64,000 nucleotides of DNA from CALBZG01 sp964486295 (GTDB taxonomy: Bacteria; Bacillota; Clostridia; Peptostreptococcales; Anaerovoracaceae): NCBI GenBank assembly GCA_964486295.1, contig CAZAMF010000003.1:185544-249543 (forward strand). The letters are read 5' to 3'. Positions 50,225-59,381 of this stretch are shown piece by piece (position 1 is the stretch's first letter; every line of letters starts with the position of its first letter). The notes under the pieces are model-generated. The model saw only the letters and a list, made by a program, of their open reading frames with translations, had not been told where the DNA came from and made no database searches. The position numbers and the translations under genes were made by a program.

Positions 50225-50911
50225 TCAATATTTACCAGCAGGTTTTCTGACCCTCATTTCTCCGGCTTTTCTCCTTTTTGTCTTCGGCTTCATCACAGAA
50301 TACCCGAACTTCCCGACAGGCTGCTTTTTTAAACCGTAATACGCTCCGTGGCTGAAGCATATGAGAGCGGCGTTTTCTAACCTCAGTTTTCCTTTAGGGT
50401 CCATTAAAGCCTCATTGGCATGGACTTTGATGATTTCGGAGATAAACATATCATGGGTAGGATAGGACACGATATCCACCACCTTGCATTCGATGTTGAC
50501 AGGACATTCGGCGATCATCGGGGCCTTCACGATATCAGCAGGGACGGGAGTCAGTTTTTGCGCAATGAATTTATCCGTTTCTCTCCCCGATCGTACCCCG
50601 CAATAGTCAGCTGCAAAAGCGGTATCCTCATTCACCAGGTTGATTACGAATTCACGGTGTTGCATCAGAAGATCATAAGAATATCTCGATTTACGCACGG
50701 ATATATAGGTCATTGGCGGTTCCGTGTTAATGATGCCGGTCCAGGCGATCGTAATGATATTATAGCGCTCCTGGCTGCCGCAAGTAACCATGACAACAGG
50801 AAGCGGATTCAGCATTGTTCCCGGGTTGAAGGTTACTTTCTTAAATTTGTCTTTCAAAGAATCATGAGTTTTTACTTTTGATCTGCTTGCATTTATTTTT
50901 TTGTCCGTCAT
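50225..50911 (-). CDS. Flavin reductase-like FMN-binding protein
   Basis: A 228-aa flavin reductase-like (split-barrel) protein. The FMN region is seen in LNPLPVVMVTCG, NIITIAWTGIINTEPPMTYISVR and REFVINLVNED. A C-terminal tail of about 25 basic residues (KTKRRKAGEMRVRKPAG) is rich in Arg/Lys. The ATG at 50911 with GGAGG is chosen over an open upstream extension of 43 codons. Likely NADH:FMN or rubredoxin-linked oxidoreductase; substrate unknown. It diverges from the GH3 gene. Confidence 0.85.
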   Translation of the reverse strand: MTDKKINASRSKVKTHDSLKDKFKKVTFNPGTMLNPLPVVMVTCGSQERYNIITIAWTGIINTEPPMTYISVRKSRYSYDLLMQHREFVINLVNEDTAFAADYCGVRSGRETDKFIAQKLTPVPADIVKAPMIAECPVNIECKVVDIVSYPTHDMFISEIIKVHANEALMDPKGKLRLENAALICFSHGAYYGLKKQPVGKFGYSVMKPKTKRRKAGEMRVRKPAGKY

Positions 50912-51010
50912 TCCAATCCTCCAACCAATAAGATTAAGTCCAATTGACCGATTGAAAGGATTATAACATATTTCAGCCAATCTATCGAATAGCAGATCGT
51001 ACAGGAAAAG

Positions 51011-51048
51011 GATTTTGTGCGATCTTCTTAAATTGGTCACACAAAATC
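51011..51048. repeat. 12-bp inverted repeat between divergent genes
   Basis: GATTTTGTGCGA (51011-51022) and TCACACAAAATC (51037-51048) are complementary except for one base, separated by 14 nt. They lie between the flavin reductase and GH3 starts, just before an extended -10 (TGATAAAAT, 51058-51066). Confidence 0.55.
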
Positions 51049-51095
51049 ATAGAAAAATGATAAAATATGAATCGTACTATATTAGGAGGTGCCTT

Positions 51096-52319
51096 TTGAA
51101 TACTGAAAAACCGGAAATTATAAATATAAATGATCCAGCTGCGGACCACTCTGACACAATAAACAGTGAGGGGGAGCATCATAGCAAAAATCCTGCTGAA
51201 ATGCTTACTGACATGATGCATCAGCATCCGAACGCAAAACACCAGCTGCTTAAAGTTTTGCCTATTATGATTCTGGCTATTATCCTGGGCATAGGGGCGT
51301 ATTTCTTATTTCAGGAGCCGGACGAACCCGTTGCAGTCAATCCTTATCGGGGAGGCGTTGTTATTGGTTCGTGTGACCGGGCTGTAGAGATCGTATCGGG
51401 TATGACGCTGGAAGAGAAAGTCGGGCAAATGTTCTTTACGCCTTATCGTGGAGATGGAAGTGATCTGGCCGCGTTGAAAAATTATCATATCGGCGGGTTC
51501 CTATATACGGGTGAATTTTTTGGCGCCACAAATCCTGAGAATGCACCCTATGTTTTCCGTGATATGAGAGAAGCTGCCGAAATCAGGCCTTTCCAAGCCG
51601 TTGCGGAAGAGGGTGGCGCTTTTGTAGCGGTTTCCAAGTGGCCGGCTTTCAGAAACGAACCGTATAAACTTCCACGGGCCTTATATGACGAGGGAGGACT
51701 GGAAGCGGTTATGGCACAGGAAGATGAGAAACTCATGATGTTGAAAAACCTAGGCATCAATATGAATTTCGGACCTATCACCAATATCGCCACATCCCCT
51801 GCGGTCAGCATTTATGAGCAGACTTTGGGACAGGATGTCGAAATAACAAAAGAATATATCAGGCAATTAACTTTATTGTATGACGAATGCGGAGTCAGTT
51901 CCGTTTTAAAATATTATACGGGCAGCAATACGGATGCTTTCATGATGGGCTGTTATATGGGCGCGCCGGCAGTGATGATGGCAAATTCATTGGTTACTGG
52001 CCCTGATAGTGTAGACCAGAATCTGCCGCTCTCCCTATCCAGACCATGGCACAATTACCTGCGGGAAGAACTCGGCTTCAATGGGGTTATTGTGATAAGC
52101 GACATCATGAGTCCGGTTTTTGACGAGTATGTACAAGGTGAAGCAAAATCCATCGTCGCCATCAACGCGGGCAACAATATGATCTGGGCTACCGATTACG
52201 AGAATGAGATCACTGCGGTTATTGAGGCTGTTAAAAACGGAAAAATAAAAATGGAGGACATCGACGATTCAGCGACACGAATTATAACCTGGAAAATCCG
52301 ATACGGGCTAGTGGAGTAA
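51096..52319 (+). CDS. Membrane-anchored, degenerate GH3 (NagZ-like) protein
   Basis: A 407-aa protein: cytoplasmic N-terminus to about residue 52, one membrane helix (53-72), then an extracellular GH3-type barrel starting MTLEEKVGQMFF (residue 103). It starts at TTG 51096 behind AGGAGGT. It aligns by eye with beta-N-acetylhexosaminidase NagZ, but the signature residues are altered: the catalytic His motif KHFPGHG reads KYYTGSN (272-278), the substrate Arg of RSFG reads QTLG (242-245) and DQEGGR reads AEEGGA (170-175). The nucleophile region VISDIMS (Asp336) survives. It is probably a pseudoenzyme that may bind peptidoglycan or a protein. Followed by a strong terminator. Confidence 0.8.
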   Translation: MNTEKPEIININDPAADHSDTINSEGEHHSKNPAEMLTDMMHQHPNAKHQLLKVLPIMILAIILGIGAYFLFQEPDEPVAVNPYRGGVVIGSCDRAVEIVSGMTLEEKVGQMFFTPYRGDGSDLAALKNYHIGGFLYTGEFFGATNPENAPYVFRDMREAAEIRPFQAVAEEGGAFVAVSKWPAFRNEPYKLPRALYDEGGLEAVMAQEDEKLMMLKNLGINMNFGPITNIATSPAVSIYEQTLGQDVEITKEYIRQLTLLYDECGVSSVLKYYTGSNTDAFMMGCYMGAPAVMMANSLVTGPDSVDQNLPLSLSRPWHNYLREELGFNGVIVISDIMSPVFDEYVQGEAKSIVAINAGNNMIWATDYENEITAVIEAVKNGKIKMEDIDDSATRIITWKIRYGLVE

Positions 52320-52366
52320 TTTATTCAGATCAGTTCAGGAATATAAATCAAATATAGCGAAACAAA

Positions 52367-52409
52367 ACGGGATCCGTCAAAGTCAACTGACGGATCCCGT
52401 GATTTTTTA
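52367..52409. terminator. Bidirectional terminator after GH3 / threonine aldolase
   Basis: Perfect 12-bp stem ACGGGATCCGTC/GACGGATCCCGT (52367-52378, 52389-52400), T6 to the right, AAAA to the left; between convergent genes. Confidence 0.92.
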
Positions 52410-52418
52410 TATTTTTCT

Positions 52419-53441
52419 CTAGTTTTGAATATCTTTAATAAATTCGCTGATCTCTTCTTCTTGCGTGGTGAAAGACGTTACAAGCCTGATGACTGTTTTC
52501 TCTGATCCGTAAGGGCACCAGCGGTAAAAGAAATATTTCTTCTCCAGTTTCTCAACCAATCCGTTCGGGAATATCGGGAAAATCTGATTAGTCGGTGAGT
52601 CCACAAAAAATTCATAACCTGCAGCCGCAATTCCGCCTCTGAGGTGTGTGGCCATATCGTTGGTTTTTTTCGCAATGCTGAAATAAAGGTCGTTTTTGAA
52701 CATAGTCTCAAATTGTATGCCAAGCAGCCTGCCTTTAGCGAACATGCCGCCCCGTTGTTTAATGATGTATCTGAAGTCTTTTTTTAGAGAATCGTTGACA
52801 ATAACCAGAGCTTCACCAAAAAGAAACCCGTTTTTGGTGCCTCCGATATAAAAAGCATCGCAGAAATCCGCCAAATCTTTTAACTCGAGATCGGTATTGG
52901 CGGGTGATGTCAGCGCAGAACCAAGTCGTGCTCCGTCCATATATAAAAACATATGATGTTTATCAAGGGTTTCTCTAAGGGCTTTCAGCTCGCCTTTCGA
53001 GTATATTGTTCCGATTTCAGTTGAATTTGAGATATAAAGGAGCTTTGGCAGAACCATATGCTCATCTTCGTGCTCTACGATGATCTCATCGATCTGATGA
53101 GGGACAACTTTGCCATTTTCGCTCGGAAGGTGGATAACCTTGTGCCCTGTTGCTTCGATAGCACCGGTTTCGTGGACGCAAATATGGCCGCTTTTTGCTG
53201 AAACCGCTGCTTCATGAGGTCTCAAGAACGCTGATATGGCGGTGAGGTTGGTCTGTGTACCACCCACAAGAAAGTGAACATCCACATCCTCTCTTCCGAT
53301 CTTCTCTTTTATGATTTTGGCAGCGCCGTAGCAGAATTCATCTTCTCCGTATCCGTCAGTATGCTGTAAATTGGTCTCCTCAAAAGCCTTCAGGATCTCA
53401 GGGTGAGCTCCTGCGCTATAGTCGCTTCTAAAAAATATCAT
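52419..53441 (-). CDS. Low-specificity L-threonine aldolase family PLP enzyme
   Basis: A 340-aa PLP lyase/aldolase resembling LtaE, which cleaves threonine or allo-threonine to glycine and acetaldehyde. The motif IGGTKNGFLFGEAL holds the Schiff-base Lys (about residue 205); MDGARLGSAL (about 170) and FLVGGTQTNL (about 60) contact PLP. The ATG at 53441 has GGAGG just upstream; a TTG 12 bases earlier would leave no room for the site. In an amino-acid fermenter it may supply glycine. Stereo-specificity cannot be read from sequence. Confidence 0.88.
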   Translation of the reverse strand: MIFFRSDYSAGAHPEILKAFEETNLQHTDGYGEDEFCYGAAKIIKEKIGREDVDVHFLVGGTQTNLTAISAFLRPHEAAVSAKSGHICVHETGAIEATGHKVIHLPSENGKVVPHQIDEIIVEHEDEHMVLPKLLYISNSTEIGTIYSKGELKALRETLDKHHMFLYMDGARLGSALTSPANTDLELKDLADFCDAFYIGGTKNGFLFGEALVIVNDSLKKDFRYIIKQRGGMFAKGRLLGIQFETMFKNDLYFSIAKKTNDMATHLRGGIAAAGYEFFVDSPTNQIFPIFPNGLVEKLEKKYFFYRWCPYGSEKTVIRLVTSFTTQEEEISEFIKDIQN

Positions 53442-53601
53442 ATTGTCCTCCAAAATTTATCAAGGTAATTCAGCGCTATTTCACACCTCAAATATTATAT
53501 ATCAATAGGCATGTAATTACTACATCTAAATGGTGTATCCGTTTAAAGTCCAAGGCTTCGGGTATAAATATTTTATATTGATTTTGGGAGGTTATGTGAC
53601 A

Positions 53602-54933
53602 ATGGAAAGCAATACGATTGCATGGGAGTGTACGATATGCGGCGAAATAATAATAGGCCCCGTCCCTCCTGAATTCTGTCCGGTTTGCAATGCGGGCAGC
53701 GATAAGTTCGTGCGGGTAGACATTACCCCGGTCACTTATCGAAAAGATACGCTTGAAAAAATCCTCATCGTCGGAGGAGGTCCTGCCGGGACGATCGCTG
53801 CGGAAGAAGTCAGGAAAAGAAACCGTACCTGTGCCATTGAAATCGTGTGCAGTGAAAATGTGCTGGGTTACAATAGGCCCATGCTGACCAAGGGAATCAT
53901 GGGTTCATTGGACATGTCCAATTTTTTTATTAAAGATTACTCATGGTATGTGGAAAACAATATAAAATTCAGATTGAATCAGGAAGTACTTGATATCGAT
54001 GTGCCCGCTAAAATTGTCAAGCTGGCATCGGGTGAAATAAGGGGATATGATAAACTGATCATCACAACAGGCGCAGATGCATTTTTGCCGCCTTTCAAGG
54101 GTGTGGATAAAAAAGGGGTATTCACCATAAGAACGCTTTTGAATATCAACCAGTTAAAGGAATATATCAGTACGGGCATCAAAACGGCGGCGGTCATCGG
54201 CGGAGGAGTGCTGGGGCTTGAAGCAGCATCCGAGCTCAATAAGGCAGGGCTAAGTGTCACGGTAATCGAGGCTTCCCCTGTGATTATGGGCAAACAGCTG
54301 GATGCGGAAGGAGCTGCCGTTCTTAGAGAAGCTATGGACGCAGTGAATGTGAAAGCACAGGTGGGCAGCCCTATTGCCGCTATCCTGGGCGATGATACAG
54401 TGGCCGGAGTTGAATTGGAAAACGGCATTGTGGTACCTTGCGAAGTCCTGGTCATTTCAACCGGAGTCAGACAAAATGTCGCACTGGCGCAGAAAGCCGG
54501 TGCAAAAATCACAAGATCGATCGTTGTAAATGAAAAAATGGAAACAGGAGTTCCGGATATATACGCTGCAGGCGATTGCGCTGAGTTTAACGGTGTGAAC
54601 TATGCCATATGGCCACAGGCGATCAACATGGCAAAAGTCGCTGCCTGCAATGCAGTGGGAGACGCTGCAATTTATCAGGCTACAATACCGGCAGTTAGCT
54701 TTGAGGGTTTAGGTACAGCGATCTTTTCAGTGGGCGAACATGGCAGCGATCCGAATATCGCCTACGAAACAAAGAAATTTGAAGATCAAGCGAAGAGAAT
54801 TTATAAGAAACTTTATTTCCGCGACAAGCGATTTTGCGGCGGGATACTAATTGGAGACACCTCTGCGGTAACTGATCTCCTGTCAGCCTATACGGAGAAA
54901 AGGCCTATTGAAGAAATGGAAGCAATCGGCTAA
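53602..54933 (+). CDS. FAD-dependent oxidoreductase with N-terminal rubredoxin-like domain
   Basis: A 443-aa flavoprotein. Residues about 8-40 are a rubredoxin-like zinc/iron finger (CTICGE and FCPVCN, two CxxC pairs); then an NADH:rubredoxin or nitrite-reductase-like class with FAD motif ILIVGGGPAGTIAAE, NAD motif AAVIGGGVLGLEAASEL and the FAD Asp in IYAAGDCAEF. The two-domain fusion is common in strict anaerobes, where such proteins take part in oxygen or peroxide defence. The physiological partner is not known. The ATG at 53602 is 10 nt after GGGAGG; GTG 53596 is an alternative. Confidence 0.88.
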   Translation: MESNTIAWECTICGEIIIGPVPPEFCPVCNAGSDKFVRVDITPVTYRKDTLEKILIVGGGPAGTIAAEEVRKRNRTCAIEIVCSENVLGYNRPMLTKGIMGSLDMSNFFIKDYSWYVENNIKFRLNQEVLDIDVPAKIVKLASGEIRGYDKLIITTGADAFLPPFKGVDKKGVFTIRTLLNINQLKEYISTGIKTAAVIGGGVLGLEAASELNKAGLSVTVIEASPVIMGKQLDAEGAAVLREAMDAVNVKAQVGSPIAAILGDDTVAGVELENGIVVPCEVLVISTGVRQNVALAQKAGAKITRSIVVNEKMETGVPDIYAAGDCAEFNGVNYAIWPQAINMAKVAACNAVGDAAIYQATIPAVSFEGLGTAIFSVGEHGSDPNIAYETKKFEDQAKRIYKKLYFRDKRFCGGILIGDTSAVTDLLSAYTEKRPIEEMEAIG

Positions 54934-54960
54934 AATAGAATAGCAAAAGACAGAAGAAAC

Positions 54961-55007
54961 AGGGCTGTCCCAAGGTAAAACAATCATCTTGGAAAGCCCT
55001 TGTTTTA
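54961..55007 (+). terminator. Intrinsic terminator after FAD oxidoreductase
   Basis: Stem AGGGCT/AGCCCT with inner CCAAG/CTTGG and a bulge, followed by TTGTTTTAT. Imperfect T-run. Confidence 0.6.
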
Positions 55008-55024
55008 TATTAAGAAAGCGGTGA

Positions 55025-56167
55025 ATGATGAAATTAGAATTGATAGCGACGGCTACGTTTGGACTGGAAGCAGTGGTCAAAAGAGAAATCGAAAATCTGG
55101 GGTATAAAGTATCGCTTTCTGAGGATGCGAAGATCACTTTTGTTGGGGACGAAAGAGCGTTAGTCAGGGCCAATCTTTGGCTGCGATCAGCCGATCGTGT
55201 ATTGATAAAAATGGCCGAATTTAAAGCCCTTGAGTTTGAAGAACTGTTTCAGCAGACCAAGGCCATCCATTGGGAAGAATGGATTCCGCCTGATGGCAGG
55301 TTTACTGTTTCCGGAACTTCAGTGAAATCCAAATTGCATAGCGTTCCGACATGCCAGAGCATTGTAAAAAAAGCTGTTGTTGAGCGGCTGAAAGAGTTTT
55401 ACGGACTGGATCATTTTGCTGAAACCGGAGCCGACTATCCGATAAAGGTAACAATTTTAAAGGACAGGGCAACCATAACGCTCGATACCTCCGGCGCCGG
55501 ACTTCATAAAAGAGGATATAGAATCAACGATGTAGCAGCTCCGATCAAAGAAACTCTGGCAGCAGCCATGGTACAGCTTTCATTTTGGAAAGAGGGGCGC
55601 CTGCTGGTCGACCCATGCTGCGGTTCCGGTACAATTCCAATCGAAGCGGCGATGATCGGCAAGAATATAGCACCGGGACTGAACAGAAAATTCGTCAGCG
55701 AAGAATGGGAGGCGATTTCTCCTTCATTATGGAAAGAAGAGAGAAGAAATGCTTTTGAAGCCATCAAGCAGGAAGCGGCAATCAGAATACATGCATCGGA
55801 TATCGATCCGAAAGCAATTTTAGCGGCGCAGGAAAACGCAGTTGAAGCCGGCGTCGATGATGTAATTGAGTTCCGGACATTGGATATTGCCAAATTGCAG
55901 GCGCAAGAACCTGGCGGTATTATCATAACAAATCCTCCTTATGGCGAGAGGATCGGTGAAAAGAAAGAAATAGATAAAATCTATAAAAGTCTGCATATAT
56001 TTTTCAAAGAAAATCCGACCTGGTCATTATTTTTAGTCACAACAGATAAAAACTTTGAGAATAGTGTTATGGAAAGACCGGCTGAACGGAGGAGAAAACT
56101 TTATAACGGCCGTCTGGAAGTATGCTATTATCAATTTCATGGTGTTAAAGGGCCTAAAAATGTCTAA
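55025..56167 (+). CDS. THUMP-domain class I RNA methyltransferase (RlmL/YpsC-like)
   Basis: A 380-aa SAM-dependent RNA N2-guanine methyltransferase. The N-terminal THUMP domain (about residues 45-160) binds RNA; the catalytic domain has VDPCCGSGTIPIEAAMIG (motif I, about 197-214) and NPPYGER (motif IV). It resembles YpsC, and the N-terminal half of RlmL. Target rRNA or tRNA base is unproven. Start ATG 55025 (or 55028) has a weak AAAGCGG site. It overlaps the U32 gene by 8 bp. Confidence 0.92.
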   Translation: MMKLELIATATFGLEAVVKREIENLGYKVSLSEDAKITFVGDERALVRANLWLRSADRVLIKMAEFKALEFEELFQQTKAIHWEEWIPPDGRFTVSGTSVKSKLHSVPTCQSIVKKAVVERLKEFYGLDHFAETGADYPIKVTILKDRATITLDTSGAGLHKRGYRINDVAAPIKETLAAAMVQLSFWKEGRLLVDPCCGSGTIPIEAAMIGKNIAPGLNRKFVSEEWEAISPSLWKEERRNAFEAIKQEAAIRIHASDIDPKAILAAQENAVEAGVDDVIEFRTLDIAKLQAQEPGGIIITNPPYGERIGEKKEIDKIYKSLHIFFKENPTWSLFLVTTDKNFENSVMERPAERRRKLYNGRLEVCYYQFHGVKGPKNV

Positions 56168-58304
56168 GGCAGAGAAAAAGAAGCAAGCAGGCATAGAGTT
56201 GCTCTCACCGGTTGGGGGTAAAAATCAGTTGCGTGCGGCAGTGGAGAACGGCGCCGATGCAGTTTATTTAGGGGGCCGTCTTTTTAATGCACGGATCAAA
56301 GCGGATAACTTCGATGATGAAGACTTTTTATGGGCGTTGGATTATGCCCATCTACGTAATGTTAAAGTCTATGCGGCACTCAATACGCTGATCATGGATC
56401 AGGAGCTTTCCACGTCCTATAAATATGCAAAATTTTTATATGAGGCCGGTGTGGATGCCATCATCCTTCAGGATATAGGCCTTGCGCAACTGGTTCGCCA
56501 GGGGATGCCTGATCTCGAAATGCATTTATCTACACAGGGTACGGTATACAATGCCAGCGGCGCAAAGTTGGCAGAAGAACTTGGATTTTCCAGAATTGTG
56601 CTGGCCCGGGAACTCAACATACAGGAAATCAAAAAAATCACGAAGGATTGTCTTGCTGAAATCGAGGTGTTTGTCCATGGAGCTCTTTGCATCTGCTACT
56701 CTGGGCAATGCCAGATGAGCAGATTCAGGGGAGGCCGAAGCGGAAACCGTGGCCTCTGCGCGCAACCGTGCAGACTCCGTTATAATGGAGAATATTGTCT
56801 CAGCCCGAAAGATCTCTGTACCATCGATTATCTCGGGGGTCTGGTTGAAGCCGGTGTAAAGTCGCTCAAAATAGAAGGGAGAATGAAATCGCCGGAATAC
56901 GTGGCCATAGTCACTTCGATCTATCGAAAATATTTGGACCGGTACCTGTCAGAGGGCCATTATTCAGTTGAACCTCAGGACAGGTGGGCGCTGGCTCAGA
57001 TCTATAACCGCGACGGATTTACCCAGGGATATCTTTTTGGAAATCCCGGTGCCAAGCTCATCACGAAAGACTTGCCGAAGCATCAGGGAGTTTATTTGGG
57101 CAGAGTGAAGCAACCATATAAAAACAATCTGATCGATATCCTCTTAGAGTCGGACTCTGAACTGAAGATCGGAGATGGCATTGAAGTTCACAACAGATCC
57201 TTGCCCGGAAACATCGTCACCTTTATTGAGAAGAAGGAGACAGGTGTCATTAGGATCGGAGATATCAAGGGGAAAGTATCTCCCGGAGACAAGGTTTATA
57301 AAATATCAGATAAAGAGTTGAACAAGTCAGCCCGCAACACGTATGAGCCTTTGCCGGATGGCTCGGAAAAAAATCTTAGAAAAGCACCTGTCAATATGAC
57401 ATTTACCGCAAGAAGTGGTGAGCGGATACGGGTTACCGTTTCAGATGCAGCAACGAAACCGGAGGATTTCAACCAGGATCCGGGGGTTATTCATGTGGAT
57501 TCAACGGAGAAATGTGAACCGGCGCTGCACAGACCGATCAAAGCTGAAGACATTCTAAGACAACTGAAAAAAACAGGGTCTGTTCCGTTCAACATACAGA
57601 ATGTAAATATCAATATAGATGAGAACATCTCTGTCCCATTGTCGACAATCAATGCACTGCGGCGGAAGGCTCTTTCTGAATTTTCTGCCTTGAAAATTCA
57701 GAAAAGCAGAAGAAAAGTCCCTGCCGGGAACGATGAAGAGGTTATGAAGCGATTAGCCGAAACTCTGGCAGAAGCAGCTGATGAGATACCGCTGCCTCCA
57801 AACAGGCGCAACAAAGCATCCTATATTCCAATTTTTGATTTCATGAAGTTATCGGAAGAAGAACGATTGAAAGAAGGATCCGGTACAAACAGTCTGATGC
57901 CATACATTTACAATATCAGTAAAGGGAGGCTTGATGAGTATCTGGAAGAGCATTTCGATGATATCGTGAATGCTTGTAAAACCACGGGGATCGCGATTGG
58001 GAACTTGGGTTGGATTAAAGAATTTCTTCGGGCGGGCATCAAGGTTTATGGGGACTATGGATTGAATATATGCAATCATATATCTGAACAAACATTCACG
58101 AACATTGGCGTGTCTGATCCAAACTGGTCGCTGGAACTCATTCAGGGAAGAGATGCGGGAGACATACCGCTGATGGTAACTGAACACACGATCCAAACAA
58201 AAACACTTGTAGACGAGGCCGGAAAAGAGTACCCTGTTATCAGAACCGGTCTTGGAGATAAATCCATTGTTCTCAGCGGGAAAAATCCGATCAGGCGATT
58301 CTAA
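56160..58304 (+). CDS. U32 family peptidase / RNA-hydroxylation-like protein
   Basis: A 714-aa U32 protein. The U32 signature is at about residues 171-190 (EVFVHGALCICYSGQC), then GNRGLCAQPCRLRY with conserved cysteines, probably iron-sulfur ligands. The N-terminal LLSPVGGKNQLRAAVENGA and LSTQGTVYNASG are typical. U32 proteins such as RlhA and TrhP hydroxylate RNA bases with prephenate; peptidase activity is doubtful. The central and C-terminal regions (DUF3656-like) are less conserved. ATG 56160 with AAAGGG upstream overlaps the THUMP methyltransferase, suggesting a joint RNA-modification role. Confidence 0.86.
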   Translation: MSKAEKKKQAGIELLSPVGGKNQLRAAVENGADAVYLGGRLFNARIKADNFDDEDFLWALDYAHLRNVKVYAALNTLIMDQELSTSYKYAKFLYEAGVDAIILQDIGLAQLVRQGMPDLEMHLSTQGTVYNASGAKLAEELGFSRIVLARELNIQEIKKITKDCLAEIEVFVHGALCICYSGQCQMSRFRGGRSGNRGLCAQPCRLRYNGEYCLSPKDLCTIDYLGGLVEAGVKSLKIEGRMKSPEYVAIVTSIYRKYLDRYLSEGHYSVEPQDRWALAQIYNRDGFTQGYLFGNPGAKLITKDLPKHQGVYLGRVKQPYKNNLIDILLESDSELKIGDGIEVHNRSLPGNIVTFIEKKETGVIRIGDIKGKVSPGDKVYKISDKELNKSARNTYEPLPDGSEKNLRKAPVNMTFTARSGERIRVTVSDAATKPEDFNQDPGVIHVDSTEKCEPALHRPIKAEDILRQLKKTGSVPFNIQNVNINIDENISVPLSTINALRRKALSEFSALKIQKSRRKVPAGNDEEVMKRLAETLAEAADEIPLPPNRRNKASYIPIFDFMKLSEEERLKEGSGTNSLMPYIYNISKGRLDEYLEEHFDDIVNACKTTGIAIGNLGWIKEFLRAGIKVYGDYGLNICNHISEQTFTNIGVSDPNWSLELIQGRDAGDIPLMVTEHTIQTKTLVDEAGKEYPVIRTGLGDKSIVLSGKNPIRRF

Positions 58305-58365
58305 GACGCTGAAGGAGACCCGCCGCATCACAACGTTGATTCTAATTAAAAAGGAGTGAAATAAT

Positions 58366-59361
58366 ATGGCAATTAACCTTATGGGAAGAAGTTTCCTTAC
58401 ACTGATGGATTTTACGCCGGAAGAAATTCGTTTCATGCTGGATCTGGCTCATGACCTGAAGGCAAAAAAGAGAGCGGGGATCCACAATGAATTACTAAAG
58501 GGTAAAAACATCGTCCTGCTTTTTGAAAAAACTTCTACCCGAACCAGATGTTCATTTGAAGTGGCATGCCATGATGAGGGAGGGCATGTGACTTTCCTCG
58601 ACAGCGGCAGTTCACAGATGGGTAAGAAAGAATCGCTGGAAGACACCGCTAAGGTCCTGGGACGTTTTTTTGATGGGATAGAATACAGGGGATATGAACA
58701 GAGAGTTGTGGAGGAACTTGCCAGATACGCCGGCGTACCTGTCTGGAATGGACTGACGGATATTGATCATCCCACCCAGATCCTGGCAGATATTTTAACG
58801 ATCGAAGAGCACGTCGCAAAACCCCTTAACAAGGTTAAAGTGGTCTTCTGCGGCGATATCAGAAACAATATGAGTTATGCCTGGATGTACGGTTGTGCCA
58901 AGATGGGGATGCACTATGTGGCATACGGACCAAAAGAACTTGCGGATCAAATTGATCAAAACGTACTGGCGCGTGTACAGCAGGTATGCGACCAGACCGG
59001 AGCAACCGTCGAGATTTGTACATCTCCGGAGTGTCTGAAGGGTGCCGATGTGCTCTATACGGATATCTGGGCATCCATGGGGGAAGAAGCTGAAATCCCG
59101 GCAAGAGTGAAACTGCTGACTCCATATAAAGTTACAATGGATATGATCAGAGCAACTGAAAATGATGATGTGATTTTTCTGCATTGTCTGCCGTCATTCC
59201 ATGATTTTGAAACAACGCTGGCGAAAACACAGAAAGAAATCGGTTATGACATCAGGGAAGTCACCGATGAGGTGTTCAGATCAAGACATTCCAAAGTATT
59301 TGACGAAGCTGAAAACAGAATGCATACCATCAAAGCTGTCATGGTAGCGACGATCGGGTGA
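58366..59361 (+). CDS. argF: Ornithine carbamoyltransferase
   Basis: Converts ornithine plus carbamoyl phosphate to citrulline, or in catabolism splits citrulline phosphorolytically. The 331-aa protein has STRTRCSFEVACH (about 55-67), DHPTQILADILTIEEH, and the ornithine-side motif LHCLPSFHD. AAGGAG precedes ATG 58366. Its direct downstream neighbour is arginine deiminase, so a catabolic (ArcB-like) role is likely; argG and argH are not present here. Carbamate kinase arcC is not in the window. Confidence 0.94.
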   Translation: MAINLMGRSFLTLMDFTPEEIRFMLDLAHDLKAKKRAGIHNELLKGKNIVLLFEKTSTRTRCSFEVACHDEGGHVTFLDSGSSQMGKKESLEDTAKVLGRFFDGIEYRGYEQRVVEELARYAGVPVWNGLTDIDHPTQILADILTIEEHVAKPLNKVKVVFCGDIRNNMSYAWMYGCAKMGMHYVAYGPKELADQIDQNVLARVQQVCDQTGATVEICTSPECLKGADVLYTDIWASMGEEAEIPARVKLLTPYKVTMDMIRATENDDVIFLHCLPSFHDFETTLAKTQKEIGYDIREVTDEVFRSRHSKVFDEAENRMHTIKAVMVATIG

Positions 59362-59381
59362 CCCGGCGAAAGGGGACTTCT

